A stretch of DNA of 29,708 nt from the NCBI GenBank assembly GCA_000310025.1, contig FN649751.1:2911957-2941664 (forward strand), written 5' to 3'. This stretch comes from Ectocarpus siliculosus. Its lineage: Eukaryota > Sar > Phaeophyceae > Ectocarpales > Ectocarpaceae. The notes below the pieces were generated by a model, which was not told the DNA's origin, searched no databases, and saw only the letters and a program-made list of their open reading frames with translations. The position numbers and the translations under genes were made by a program. Of this stretch, positions 10,676 through 20,014 are shown piece after piece (position 1 is the stretch's first letter; each line of letters opens with the position of its first letter).

Positions 10676-13600
10676 TTAGAAGGGGAGGGCGAAGTCGGGC
10701 ACGGATCCCGGGATGAGCGCGGCCGAGACAAACGAGGCCCAGCAGAGCATAGCCGCTCTCCCGTTCTTGAGCTCGCGCATCTTCATCTTCTCCTGCTGCT
10801 TCTCCGTCTTGGGCCAGCCCTTGAAGGGGTCGTAGAAGGGAGTGGTGTCCCCGGACTGCTGGTGCTTCCACTGGGCCGCCTCGGCGCTGCGAGACACCGG
10901 CAGCGGGAGTTGGAGCGGGGGGGCAGGGAGGAGAAATCAGGACTCAAGGGATGAGCGGGGTCGGCCTGTGGGTCTCAAAAAATTTGGAACAAATCCGAGT
11001 TCCAGATGTTAACATGCATGTGCTTCTTCCACGCACAATGTGGCCTTTTCAACTTTCACCGTGGCTACGAACTTCCACCGCACCGTTCCTGGTGGTCCAT
11101 TCGGACTGACTCTCCAAAGAATGTAATTCGAACGCACGATATCGGACGAGATTGCGCTGAACATCCCTCCATTCATGGCATAAAACGAACAGGGCCGCTC
11201 TACTACTACTGCTGTTCACAGATATCAACCGAACCCCCCCCCCCCCAAGAGACAAACGCCTTCTCTCCATGGCGCGCCTCCTCCGGCGTGGTACATTAGT
11301 GTACATAAGTGTGCGTATCACGCTATGATAGCACATTCAACGTCAGGGGTCAAGAGCGAGAGAACGCACATGCCGCAAGCGCCGATGATCTGGGCCCACG
11401 CCTCAGGCGCCGTCTGGAACAGCGCGTCTATCCCGTTCGCCGACTGCACGTCCGTCGCATCGAACATGCCGAAGATTTCTGTAGATGCGGTCAATACGGT
11501 CGGTCGATCGGCGGGGCACAGAGGAGCGAGGGAAGTGGAGGGAGAAGGAGGGGTTCAACATTAGGAGGAAGGGCACGGTAGTTGTTACCAGCTGATTGGC
11601 AGCAAGCAAAACCGGCACGGAGCAGCAGTATTCTCATGCCCAGAACTAGTAGCAGCAGCGGCCAACAACTCTGCCGTTGGTTCTCCACTACGGCACTTGC
11701 GTGTCTCAACAGGTGCAAGGAACCCAACACATGGAAACAAGTGCCGCAATTCTACGTTATCCAACCCAACAGACGAGCACAAGAGTTCTCCCTTCGGTCC
11801 GCCAGCCAACAGTTGCAACACACTCGTAAGAACACCGAACATTGCTGGAACATTCCTCATGCCTGTCTCGTGCAGTTGGCGCTGGGAATCCAACTGACAT
11901 CGACTTGGAACAAAGCTGAAACACATGGTCTGCATGTGACGTTGGTTTTCCTTGCCGAGACTTGACGACGGCAGACAGAAGCGCAGCGAAACTACCAGCT
12001 TTCGAGGTGATTTTCAAGAACTACATAACAGAGTGTTGCTGTTCTACCGTGTTTTACACGGCCGCAATTTCGTAGTAGACAAGAAGGACCATGTCGAGTG
12101 TGGTGCGAAATTAGTGCTTCTATCTCTGTACACTCTGTTTCCCGCGGTCGCGCACAACAACAATCCTTCCGGAATCCCTTGCAACCGACTGCTGTCTTCT
12201 CTCGGGACCCGGCGAGAGAGTACCAATTTTCCCAAGGGGTTGAAGTCAGAGGTAAGGTAACTACTGTGCACAACATGGCTAGAATAAGAAACGAAGGGAC
12301 GAAATTTCTTGCGAAGACATGCCCATAGATCGCGTCTATGGTCCCCAACGAACAGCAAACAGCAGTATCATGGTATGGTTGAAGATTTCAATGTTTTCTT
12401 GGCAAAAAAACGCGTTCAGCGCAAAATCACGAAGGTCTCGACAGTAAGGGCTGAGCAGTTGATGTCGCAAGCGATGGGGGTGCTCTTTATCGTTATTTAG
12501 GTTCTGTCTACTTGTACTTGCGAGCTCTTTGCATATGCCAACGTGCGCCGCTACATGTCAAGTATTGCCAGACAAAAAAAGAGCTTTAAGGCTCCCGTCT
12601 GTGAGCTTGAATAAAAAGTCACATGCACCACTGTAGTGGACAGAAGCAGCTGTTCAACGTACACACAGGTACGTCAGGTTGCGTTAGATACCACACCCCT
12701 GACCGATTTTCAAAGCGCGACTACACTCCACGACAAAAGAAGGATCCGCAATCAAATGATACGTGCTCGAAAGCCCTCACGAGACGGTTCCAACGCCGCC
12801 ATTCTCGTCAACATCACTGAAGTGTTTCTGCGGCTGAGCAATCGGCATTGAAAGATGGTGCGGAAATTCATTTGGCAACGGACTTTAGATCTACAGGAAC
12901 AAGGAACACACTCCCGACAAAAAATGAAAAACGCACTCACGAGGGAAAGCGTATCCTACGCACGCCAGCATCGCCACTCTGCAGTGCACCGTCTCGTACT
13001 TCCTCAAGGTCTCTGCCGGGATGTACTTCGCCAGGTGAAGCGGGTCGAGCGGCTTGCCGAGCGTCTCTACATCGTAACCCCCGATCGCCTCAAGCGAAGC
13101 CATCGCCTGTGGCAACGGGAACAGGAAAGCAGAGTCTGAAAAAACACGACTTTTCGCGCATCCAAAAGCAGCTGCTGCTCAAAGAATCCTGTTATGGGGT
13201 TGCTGTGTATCAGTTGAGAATCAGGTACATCATCAAACATCGACATTTGCGCCGGGTCTTTCTTGTTTCTAACAGCCAGCCCGTTTCCTTGGTGGGAAAG
13301 CCACGGTGTTCGTCCCCTCACGGGTTGCACCCTGCAGCAACAACGGGAGGGACGTACTTGGCGAACATCTGCTGCTGCTGCTGCTGCGCGCCAGGCCGTA
13401 TGGGGTCGGACAAAAAAAAGGTCCGGCCCTTTGTTCCTTAGAAAGCAAACCTGGCTTCCTTACATGAACGGCAGCAATCGCTGCCAAAGACCGACCCAAC
13501 GCAAGCCCGGACCTAGCCAAGGGAACAAGACAGAGAGCGGCATCACGGCAGTCCCACGTCATGTTTGCTCTCTCTCACCTCGGCGTCCGACAAGGGCTCG

Positions 13601-13719
13601 AGAGCGCTAGCGAGGGAGGTGCTGCTCCTCCTTGCAACGCTCGGCTTGACGTTCGCGGGCATGTGGAACGCCTGTGTAGAGGCGACCATTCCCAGAACGG
13701 TGGCTCCCGTGATCTTCAT
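10676..13719 (-). CDS. Chlorophyll a/c light-harvesting protein (FCP/LHC superfamily)
   Basis: An antenna protein that binds chlorophyll and carotenoids in the thylakoid membrane and feeds a photosystem. Exons on the minus strand: 13719-13579, 13106-12941, 11478-11370, 10886-10676; all junctions are GT-AG and in phase, giving 208 residues, normal for the family. The leader MKITGATVLGMVASTQAF is a signal-peptide-like stretch ending in the A-F junction of heterokont plastid preproteins. Helix 1 carries KYETVHCRVAM (residues 83-93, Glu85, His88 and Arg90 being the usual ligand and ion-pair residues). Helix 2 spans about EAWAQIIGACG (128-138). Helix 3 carries RELKNGRAAML (Glu177, Asn180, Arg182). 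The protein ends soon after helix 3 with PDFALPF. The segment before helix 1 (GKPLDPLHLAKYIPAE) and the short tail are not typical of the major Lhcf proteins, so I leave the subfamily open (Lhcr, RedCAP-like or other). Confidence 0.93.
11233..11246 (+). repeat. Poly-C run in LHC intron 3
   Basis: About fourteen consecutive C residues in the last intron of the light-harvesting gene; on the transcribed strand this is a poly-G tract. Confidence 0.95.
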
Positions 13720-13860
13720 AGTCACCAAGGGTTGGTGGTAAGACAGTAAGAGGTCGCGAAGTTGAGACTGGGCGAAAGGAGATGAGGAGAGGAAAAGAGG
13801 AGGGTGTGAAGCGAGCAAGAGCGCGGAAAAAAGACACAACTTGAACACTTTGAACTTTGG

Positions 13861-13915
13861 ATATAGGCCTACGGGATGGGTGACGTCAAACTGTCAACGT
13901 TTTGATTGGCCAATC
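13861..13915 (-). promoter_or_regulatory. Core promoter of the LHC gene: TATA-like, TGACGTCA and CCAAT palindrome
   Basis: Read toward the gene, a palindromic CCAAT element GATTGGCCAATC (13904-13915) is followed by a perfect TGACGTCA (13881-13888) and by CTATAT (13861-13866), about 140 to 200 bases upstream of the ATG at 13719. TGACGTCA is the symmetrical bZIP site. Aureochromes, the blue-light bZIP receptors of photosynthetic stramenopiles, are known to bind TGACGT. That this gene is aureochrome- or bZIP-controlled is inference from the site and its position. Confidence 0.5.
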
Positions 13916-15399
13916 CTGCGGTGCAATTATGCATTTTTTGACAGTCGCGCCGGTGGCCCCTCCTCCGCTTCCTCCAAGAAGAGGGTCTTTCTAGATGATT
14001 GTGGAGGGTGGAGGCTGAGCGTTCCGATGTCCATGAGCGTCCCCACTAAGCGTCCTGTTAGCAACACGTAGCTTATGCATGGTCCGCTGGCATATGCATA
14101 GATTTACATATCACCAAGCAAGCGAAGATCTTCAGGATGCAGCTACAGCAGTAAGAAAAGAAAGCTCCACAGCAGGCAGCAGCATATCTTCAGGTTCTTC
14201 AGGGAGGACGGGGAACGAACCCGTCCTCTCCCTCCCCGGCGTGGACCTAGGCTCCACCCCCAACATGGAAAGGATGGCTTCGGCTAGACTCCGCCATCCC
14301 GGCGTGCGGTTGTTTTCCCGCTCCGCCACCAATACCAACGAAAGGATGCATGATGTCGCCAGCAGTAAATAGTCTACACTACGAGTGAGTGCTTTTCGGG
14401 CGGAAACCACCGCGTGAAGTTCAACCTTGTTTCCCAGGAGGGGATGGTGCGGCGTCAAGGGCCAGCCACCCCGAGTCCGATGTGCAGCCCGGAAGAATTG
14501 TCCATCTCCACGGCGCCAACAATCACGTGCAATGTTTACGGTTGAGCTGGCCGTGGCGCAGGTAGGTGTCTCGACAACCACTTCTTGTCTGGACGTCTCG
14601 GGGAGTCTAGGCATCGCACCAGCGCCGGTGCCGGACATCGGGACGGGGTGGGGTTCTTAGGTCACGCCGGGCCGACGGCCGCCGCTGTTTGTGCCCGCGG
14701 CCACCGTCGCACCGCCACCGCAGGGGGTACACCGTTATACCTACACCTTGCCCCTCCTGCCCCCGTGACCACCGCAACCGCACTGCCGGTCCGCGTCATG
14801 TCACCATCGCCACCGCCGCCACCGCCGCCTGTGAGCAACGCTGTCGAGCCGATGTACCCGCCGCTCTCCGCAACGGAAGCTCGGCAGTTGGGATTCGGAT
14901 GAAAGACACGGATTCACGGCTGGCAGGGTGTGCGTTTTCTGGGGGAGGAGCAGCAGCGCCAACAGCGTCCCCGAGAGCCGGCGCCGCCGCAACCACCGTC
15001 GTCGCCTTCTGGGCATGACACCGCTTCTTCGGCGCCGTCACCGAGTTCTCTCGATGGTGGACAAGGCGACGCTGATCTCGTTGATAGCCACCCGTGATGC
15101 TGTCGACGCTGGGTGCCGTGACCCACCACCGCCGCCACCAAGCACTGAGGAAGGGGGCGCGAGGAGCGGGGGGGGGAGGGGCGCGGGGGATTGCCATCCG
15201 TGCTCTTGCGATGAGAGTCGCCACCCGTGAAGACATGGGCGCTGATCTCCTCGAGGAGGCCGATGAGCGACCGGACTTGCCGCAGCGTTGTGCGAACGAT
15301 CTCCGGGCACCGGAGAAATTGAAGGAGGCGGTGAGGTGGGAGCACTAGGAGAGGGAGCATTCGGTGGCTACAAAATTGTGTGGGTTGCTGAACGCGAGA
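13916..15399. other. Region upstream of the LHC gene with no confirmed gene
   Basis: There are open frames but no recognised protein. A proline-rich plus-strand frame ends at 14902 with SNAVEPMYPPLSATEARQLG and could be a last exon, but I found no convincing upstream exons. The minus-strand frame 14638-14132 and the plus-strand frame ending at 15348 have biased composition and no motif. The stretch just before 15400 may include decayed 5' parts of the copia element that follows. Confidence 0.4.
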
Positions 15400-16240
15400 A
15401 CGTTTGAGCCCGCCTAGCAACAACCTGTAGACGGAGCCAGTTCGAAGTTGGTGCTTTAAGTGTTCAGTTAGTTGGCGGCTTTGGCGTGTGCAGACAACGT
15501 GGGCTTGTGCCACACGTTGATAATCTGCAGGTTTTTGTGCAGTCTGGTCTTGATGGGGATGCTCTCTTGTGTGTATGGTCGTGAATTTGTGCAAGAGCTT
15601 GTATGCATACGGTATGGTTTGGGGCAGGCATCAAATCAACGGCATGGGCACCTGATGAGGTGTTCGTTGATTTTGGATTTTTTGCAGTGTTTGGCAGGTA
15701 CTGAGAAGCGGGGTGTCTACATGATCATACCATTTCAATTTCTTGCTGTGGGAAATAAGTAAAGGTGTGACCAGTTTGGTAGGGATCTCAATGAGATGCT
15801 CCCCATCAATAACCTTGGAGAGTCGCGGTGGTACTCAGCATGTGTTTTAGAGAAGAGACCTTGAGAGAGGCTCAAAGAAATTTCTCAGCAGGCATATGCC
15901 CAATGGTTGGCAGCAGAGCACGGAGTAGCGTGGGGCAAAGAGTGTTACCTCCCCACTAGGGTCAAACATACGGAGTTTGACAAGAACGATGCGATTGGCA
16001 CACAAACACGGCCGGACATCGCGAAGGCAGTGAGATCGGTAGCAAGGTGCGGTAAATGCTTCGCCTGTAAGGCAGCACGTGGAGGATAGCAGAAGTGCGT
16101 TGGACGAGTTGGATGAAGGGTACATTTCACTGAGGGAAGGTCCCAATTCAGATGTCACTCCGGTTCCAAAAACCATCCGCGTGGAGGTTTCGTTTCACAC
16201 GAAAACCAGTCCCTGGTTCTAGGAGAATCGAAAACCTCGC
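15400..16240 (+). mobile_element. Decayed Ty1/copia retrotransposon, reverse-transcriptase region
   Basis: Translation in shifting frames gives the conserved order of a copia polyprotein: LAALACADNVGLCHT with a following CRFLCSLVLMGM (RT block before the active site), IRYGLGQAS (the YGLKQA block), YMIIPFQFLAVGNK (the position of the VDD-containing block, here lost), LPINNLGESRWYS, KEISQQAYAQWLAAEHGV, and TRPDIAKAVRSVARC. Stops (for example the TAA after VGNK at about 15762, and TAG/TGA near 15848 and 15862) and frameshifts break it, and the catalytic aspartates are not visible. No long terminal repeats, gag or integrase can be seen, so it is an old dead fragment. Confidence 0.85.
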
Positions 16241-17494
16241 CGAAGTTAAGTGACAATCAATCTTTGCAACTTTCCGCCCTCAATCCGACTCCTTCAGACA
16301 ATCGACCCGCGTATCGTGGCAGTCTTCACGTTGAAACAATCCCTACTAAAGCGTGGGGCTGGAGCTTGGTCTCCTGGGTAGCGTCACGAGCCCTACTGTT
16401 CTGCAATGCGCTAATCTGTGCTGCATGCATTACGTGGCGGAATGGCAACCTCGGCGAACACAAATCGTTACATCAGCACCAACGGATGGCTTCGCACGTT
16501 TCAATGCCCAAACATTCATAGATGTGCTTAGACCCCACTGGCCAGGCAGAGGAGGCTTGCATAGCATATCCGAGGTTCTTCTCGGCTGAAACTGCTACAT
16601 AATCTATTGACGGCTCCATGGACTTGTATTGTACTTACAACCAAACCGAACCTCGTTTTGCATGCCGTGGCAGGGCCTGTCATGGGCTGGATATACATGC
16701 ATAAATCTGTACCATCAATTTACACCACACAAACCTGAGTGTTTGTGCAAATCTCGTCGCCGGCGCAGCAGCCAATAGATATTCCCAGCTAACCTTGCCC
16801 CCGACATCTACATGCTTGAGATATTCGACAACCTCAACCGACTTTCTTCTCCGGCAAACACAGATGGAAACGCTCCCCCAGACGTCTGGGGGACTGGCTT
16901 CGGCTAGCACCGAAAGGACAAAATTTCAAAGAGAGTGGACCTTCGGGGGTGGCAACACACAAGAACAAAATAAAATAAAAATCTGAATCTTCCCGCCGGA
17001 CTTCATGGCGGCGCTTCCTCGCGCTCGCGTCCCGCTTCTTCCCACGCTTGCAGCTCCTCCCTGTTTCGGTAGGTTCCAAGACCGGGAGAGCAACGACAAG
17101 GGTCGAGATATGGAGTTTATTTGGTGAGAGTCGAGATCCTGAGTTTCGTGCGAAGCCGCTGAAAAACGAATATCTAGCAAAATTTCTCCTCGTCATTGAT
17201 TCTAATCGCGTTGCTGTTACAACACGCACGCATCCATACTTTCGGGACCATTTGCAACGCGTTAGACCGCACGATTTTCCACGATTGCGTGTGCGTGGAT
17301 TCTCGTACTTCTGAGCACCCGAGCTAGACACATACGCCATCTGAACAGACTAGTACATTTTTCCAGGGGCTGCGTGCGGCCGGGGCGCTCGCGTGCCCCG
17401 TTCTCTCCGCGCAGTGTCCAAACATGAATCTCCCGGCGTAGCATTACACACATGAATACACAACGGCTTCGAACACATGATCACTACATTCACC
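16241..17494. other. No gene recognised
   Basis: The stretch after the copia fragment has only short open frames on both strands. A minus-strand piece around 16850-16740 (KSVEVVEYLKHVDVGGK followed by a fair donor) looks mildly coding but its phase does not fit the neighbouring candidate exons. An 18-base palindrome sits at 16875-16892. Confidence 0.5.
16875..16892. repeat. Perfect 18-base palindrome
   Basis: CCCCCAGACGTCTGGGGG reads the same on both strands. The following bases TGGCTTCGGCTAG also occur at 14275-14287, so a short dispersed sequence may be involved. Confidence 0.9.
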
Positions 17495-19433
17495 TCAAGC
17501 CAGCACGAAATGGTACAATATCATTCGTGCACACCAGAAGCATGGTGTCCATGTGTGTGGCAGTCTTTCAGTAAGAGTCTCCAAGAACTTAAACCCCGGA
17601 AATTCGTGAACCGTTTCTTCCATACGCTGCACGAGTTCGCGAAGAGACGGGCCTTGCGTTGTTTGCTGGTAAGTGAATGAGACTAAACCTCGCTGCCATC
17701 GCTGACGGTGCCGATGTACACCATTCTCCGTGTGCGTCATCTTCACTCGTCCTCGTGTGTGTGCCGTGTGCGTGCCACGAAAAGCAGGGGCGGATACATA
17801 CACATACCGACCATCGCAGAAAATTCAACCCGTCACGGTGTACAGAATAGAGTCAGCTGAAATTTTAATGGATCATTCCTTGTTTACTGTGAAAGCGTTC
17901 AAGAACGGGCTGAACTGCTTTCGCGGTTTAAGAATCGGAGCTCCAGCCCCACGAGCGGCCGCGTGCGGCGAATGCTGATCGCTCAGGGCCTAACGGCGCG
18001 GCATAGTAATAATCCTTGTGTTTATGAACAAAACACACACACTCCCTTGTAGTAGTGCAGTTAGAAATGACCAGGATGGCAATGACGGGAACTCGTTTGG
18101 CAGCGATCAAGGAGGAGGAGAGGGAACGGGAGGAGGACAAGATAGAGATCAAAGCAGCAATCAAGGAGGGAATAATGGCGTGGAAGAGAGCAAGAGCGTC
18201 GAGCCAGATTGCCTTCCCCACCACAAACGACGCAGGGCTAGAGAGGAAATGTCGAAAAGTTGCTATGAAAATGGCCGTGAGAACGATGGAGTTGGAAGGA
18301 AGGAGGATGACGGTGAAAGCACTCCAAAACGAACTCGAGTGCGAGGTAGCAGCCTTCGTAGACGTGTGCAGTTTTCTTCTGTTGCTACCGTTTCTGTCTT
18401 TGATGCGGAGAATAGGTTAGTCTCCCCCATGCCGCCCCCTCACGGGGTCCCAGTTAATGGCATTTAGAAGTGTTCTTGGTTTTCACCCGCACTGAGGCTG
18501 ACGTCTTTTCGTTGGTCAGCCGGTTAGCGTGGTCAACGCTAATAATAAAAACACACACACACACAAATCTGGAGAAACCCAGAGCAGTCTCACCAGTATC
18601 CAATCCAGACGCACGTCGCGCACCCGTTCCCGCAACACTCTTCCGCTTCAGGTTCCTGGTGATGAATGATGGCGAGGTAGGTTACAACCCGAAAACAGTC
18701 AAGATGAGGTTACAATAGTGGTCAACTTTCGTGTGTTGTCGTACGCCGCTCTGTGTGATGAATGGAAGACCAAGTACAAGGCAGGCAAACAGACAGCGCT
18801 GAACTTTCCGGCTTGTTGCCCGCTCACACCAGGTACTCCTGTATGGACTTCGAAGTAGAAAAAGCTCCCAGTCGCAACACATCAAATTCTCAACGAGCAG
18901 GAGCAAAAACACAGAGACAAATCACCAGTAGCCAGGTGTTACAGAGAGAGCATAGCCTACAGCGGGAGTCGTTGTCGTACCCAATGCGACGGTGTCCTTT
19001 CAAGGCATTGGTGTCGAATTGATGTTTCGTCGAGAGTTTTCGGAGGACGAGCAGCCACTTGATTAATTAGCTAAAAAATGGAACGCTGTAAAAAGGCACT
19101 GCTGTGCACGTACATACAGCCACATACCTCCGGTTTCGTCAAGGTATTTCTCAAACGACTGGATTGCCCGACGGGTTGAGCACCACCGGCACTCGCTTGT
19201 TGTGTTGAGCCAAGCTTCCGCTCAAGAGCTGCGAATTCCTCCATCATGAGTTGCTCCGGGGTCTTTCTCCTCGGTGCCTCCCGCGGCGAGGCGAGCTTGC
19301 GCTCCAAATCGGCGAACTCCTCCATTGCCACTGCCTGGGGAGACTTCGGTGGGAGGGCTGGTTTCGTCTGCGCCTGCTGCTGTGGTTGTTCTTGGTGTCG
19401 TTGTTGCTGTTGCTGTTCCTTATCGACTGCCAT
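17495..19433 (-). CDS. Hypothetical protein with duplicated MEEFAxLERKL motif (tentative two-exon model)
   Basis: I do not recognise this gene. The proposed exon 1 (19433-19128, 102 codons) starts MAVDKEQQ, continues through a Gln/Pro-rich stretch and contains two copies of a short helical motif, MEEFADLERKL and MEEFAALERKL, each after a proline-containing linker. It ends at a good donor, GAG|GTATGT. The proposed exon 2 (17665-17495) follows an acceptor CTTACCAG in the same phase and reads QTTQGPSLRELVQRMEETVH onward to TGA, for 158 residues in all. Exon 1 has strong coding character; exon 2 is less sure, because the opposite strand there carries an excellent GTAAGT donor, so the acceptor may be its shadow. 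The function is unknown; duplicated short helices suggest a protein-binding role. Confidence 0.4.
18061..18415 (+). other. Purine-rich open segment, possible exon
   Basis: A good acceptor (TAGTAGTGCAG before 18061) and a donor (AATAG|GTTAGT after 18415) bound a segment open in two plus-strand frames. One frame is Gly/Asp/Asn-rich with basic clusters (HHKRRRAR, PKRTRVRG) and RRRVQF, an RVxF-type motif of the kind used to dock protein phosphatase 1. The other is a charged helix-rich frame with KEEEREREED. The first frame could continue into 18656-18718 (FLVMNDGEVG to a stop). GA-rich sequence often stays open by chance, so I cannot say which frame, if any, is translated. It lies inside the proposed intron of the minus-strand gene. 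Confidence 0.25.
18452..18545 (+). repeat. 94-base dispersed repeat, copy B
   Basis: This is the partner of 3674-3767 in opposite orientation. Both copies start with AGTTAATGGCATTTA and end with GCTAATAA, and have the same length. An A/C microsatellite follows directly. Confidence 0.8.
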
Positions 19434-20014
19434 GTTCAATGACGTGCCGCTGTTGCTGTTGGTGTCGGTCGCCCCGGGAGGTGACCAATGGTGATACCGT
19501 CTTCTACATTGTACCGCTCCCAGACCCTGCTCTGCTGGACCGCTCGCTCTTGCGCGAGATGATCGCGGTTCTTCCCTTCTCCCGTCCGCCAGAGGACATA
19601 AAGAAGAAGCCGACGCACGACGTGCCACGCAGCACGTTCGAGTAGCAAGGTGCCGCTTACACGGCCCAAATAAAACGCTGGCGAAGGACATCCAACAAGC
19701 ACCTTCCTCTCGGCTTAAGATAGTGCGTTCGCTGGCACCAAATATAGGCTCCTCCACACACGCATTCCCCAATGGCGGACACACCTCGCTATAATATTAT
19801 AGTACGCTGCGATGACTCTCGGTTTATTCCTCGGACCTCGACCCTCCGACCCTCGACCTGACAGTTCAGTGACGAACCAACATGCAAACTCCGTACAACT
19901 CCCGCGCCCCCCCTGACTTCTCCAAAGTGGGCCCCCTCGTCCGCGGTGTCCTGTGTGTCCTGTGTCACTCTGTCGCTGCCGTCACTGACTGCTCTTCACG
20001 CTTCGTCCGGAACG
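19434..20014. promoter_or_regulatory. Divergent upstream region between the minus-strand gene and the hydroxylase gene
   Basis: A 581-base stretch between two start codons pointing away from each other. It holds a perfect AT-rich palindrome CTATAATATTATAG at 19789-19802, about 215 bases before the hydroxylase ATG, which could serve as a TATA-type site. No other motif is clear. The minus-strand frame stays open upstream of its proposed ATG, so part of the left side could be coding. Confidence 0.35.

Noticed and set aside
14132-14372. tRNA-like boxes near 14200-14290 on the minus strand
   Set aside because: There is a GGGTTCGTTCCC but no consistent cloverleaf or A box at the right distance.
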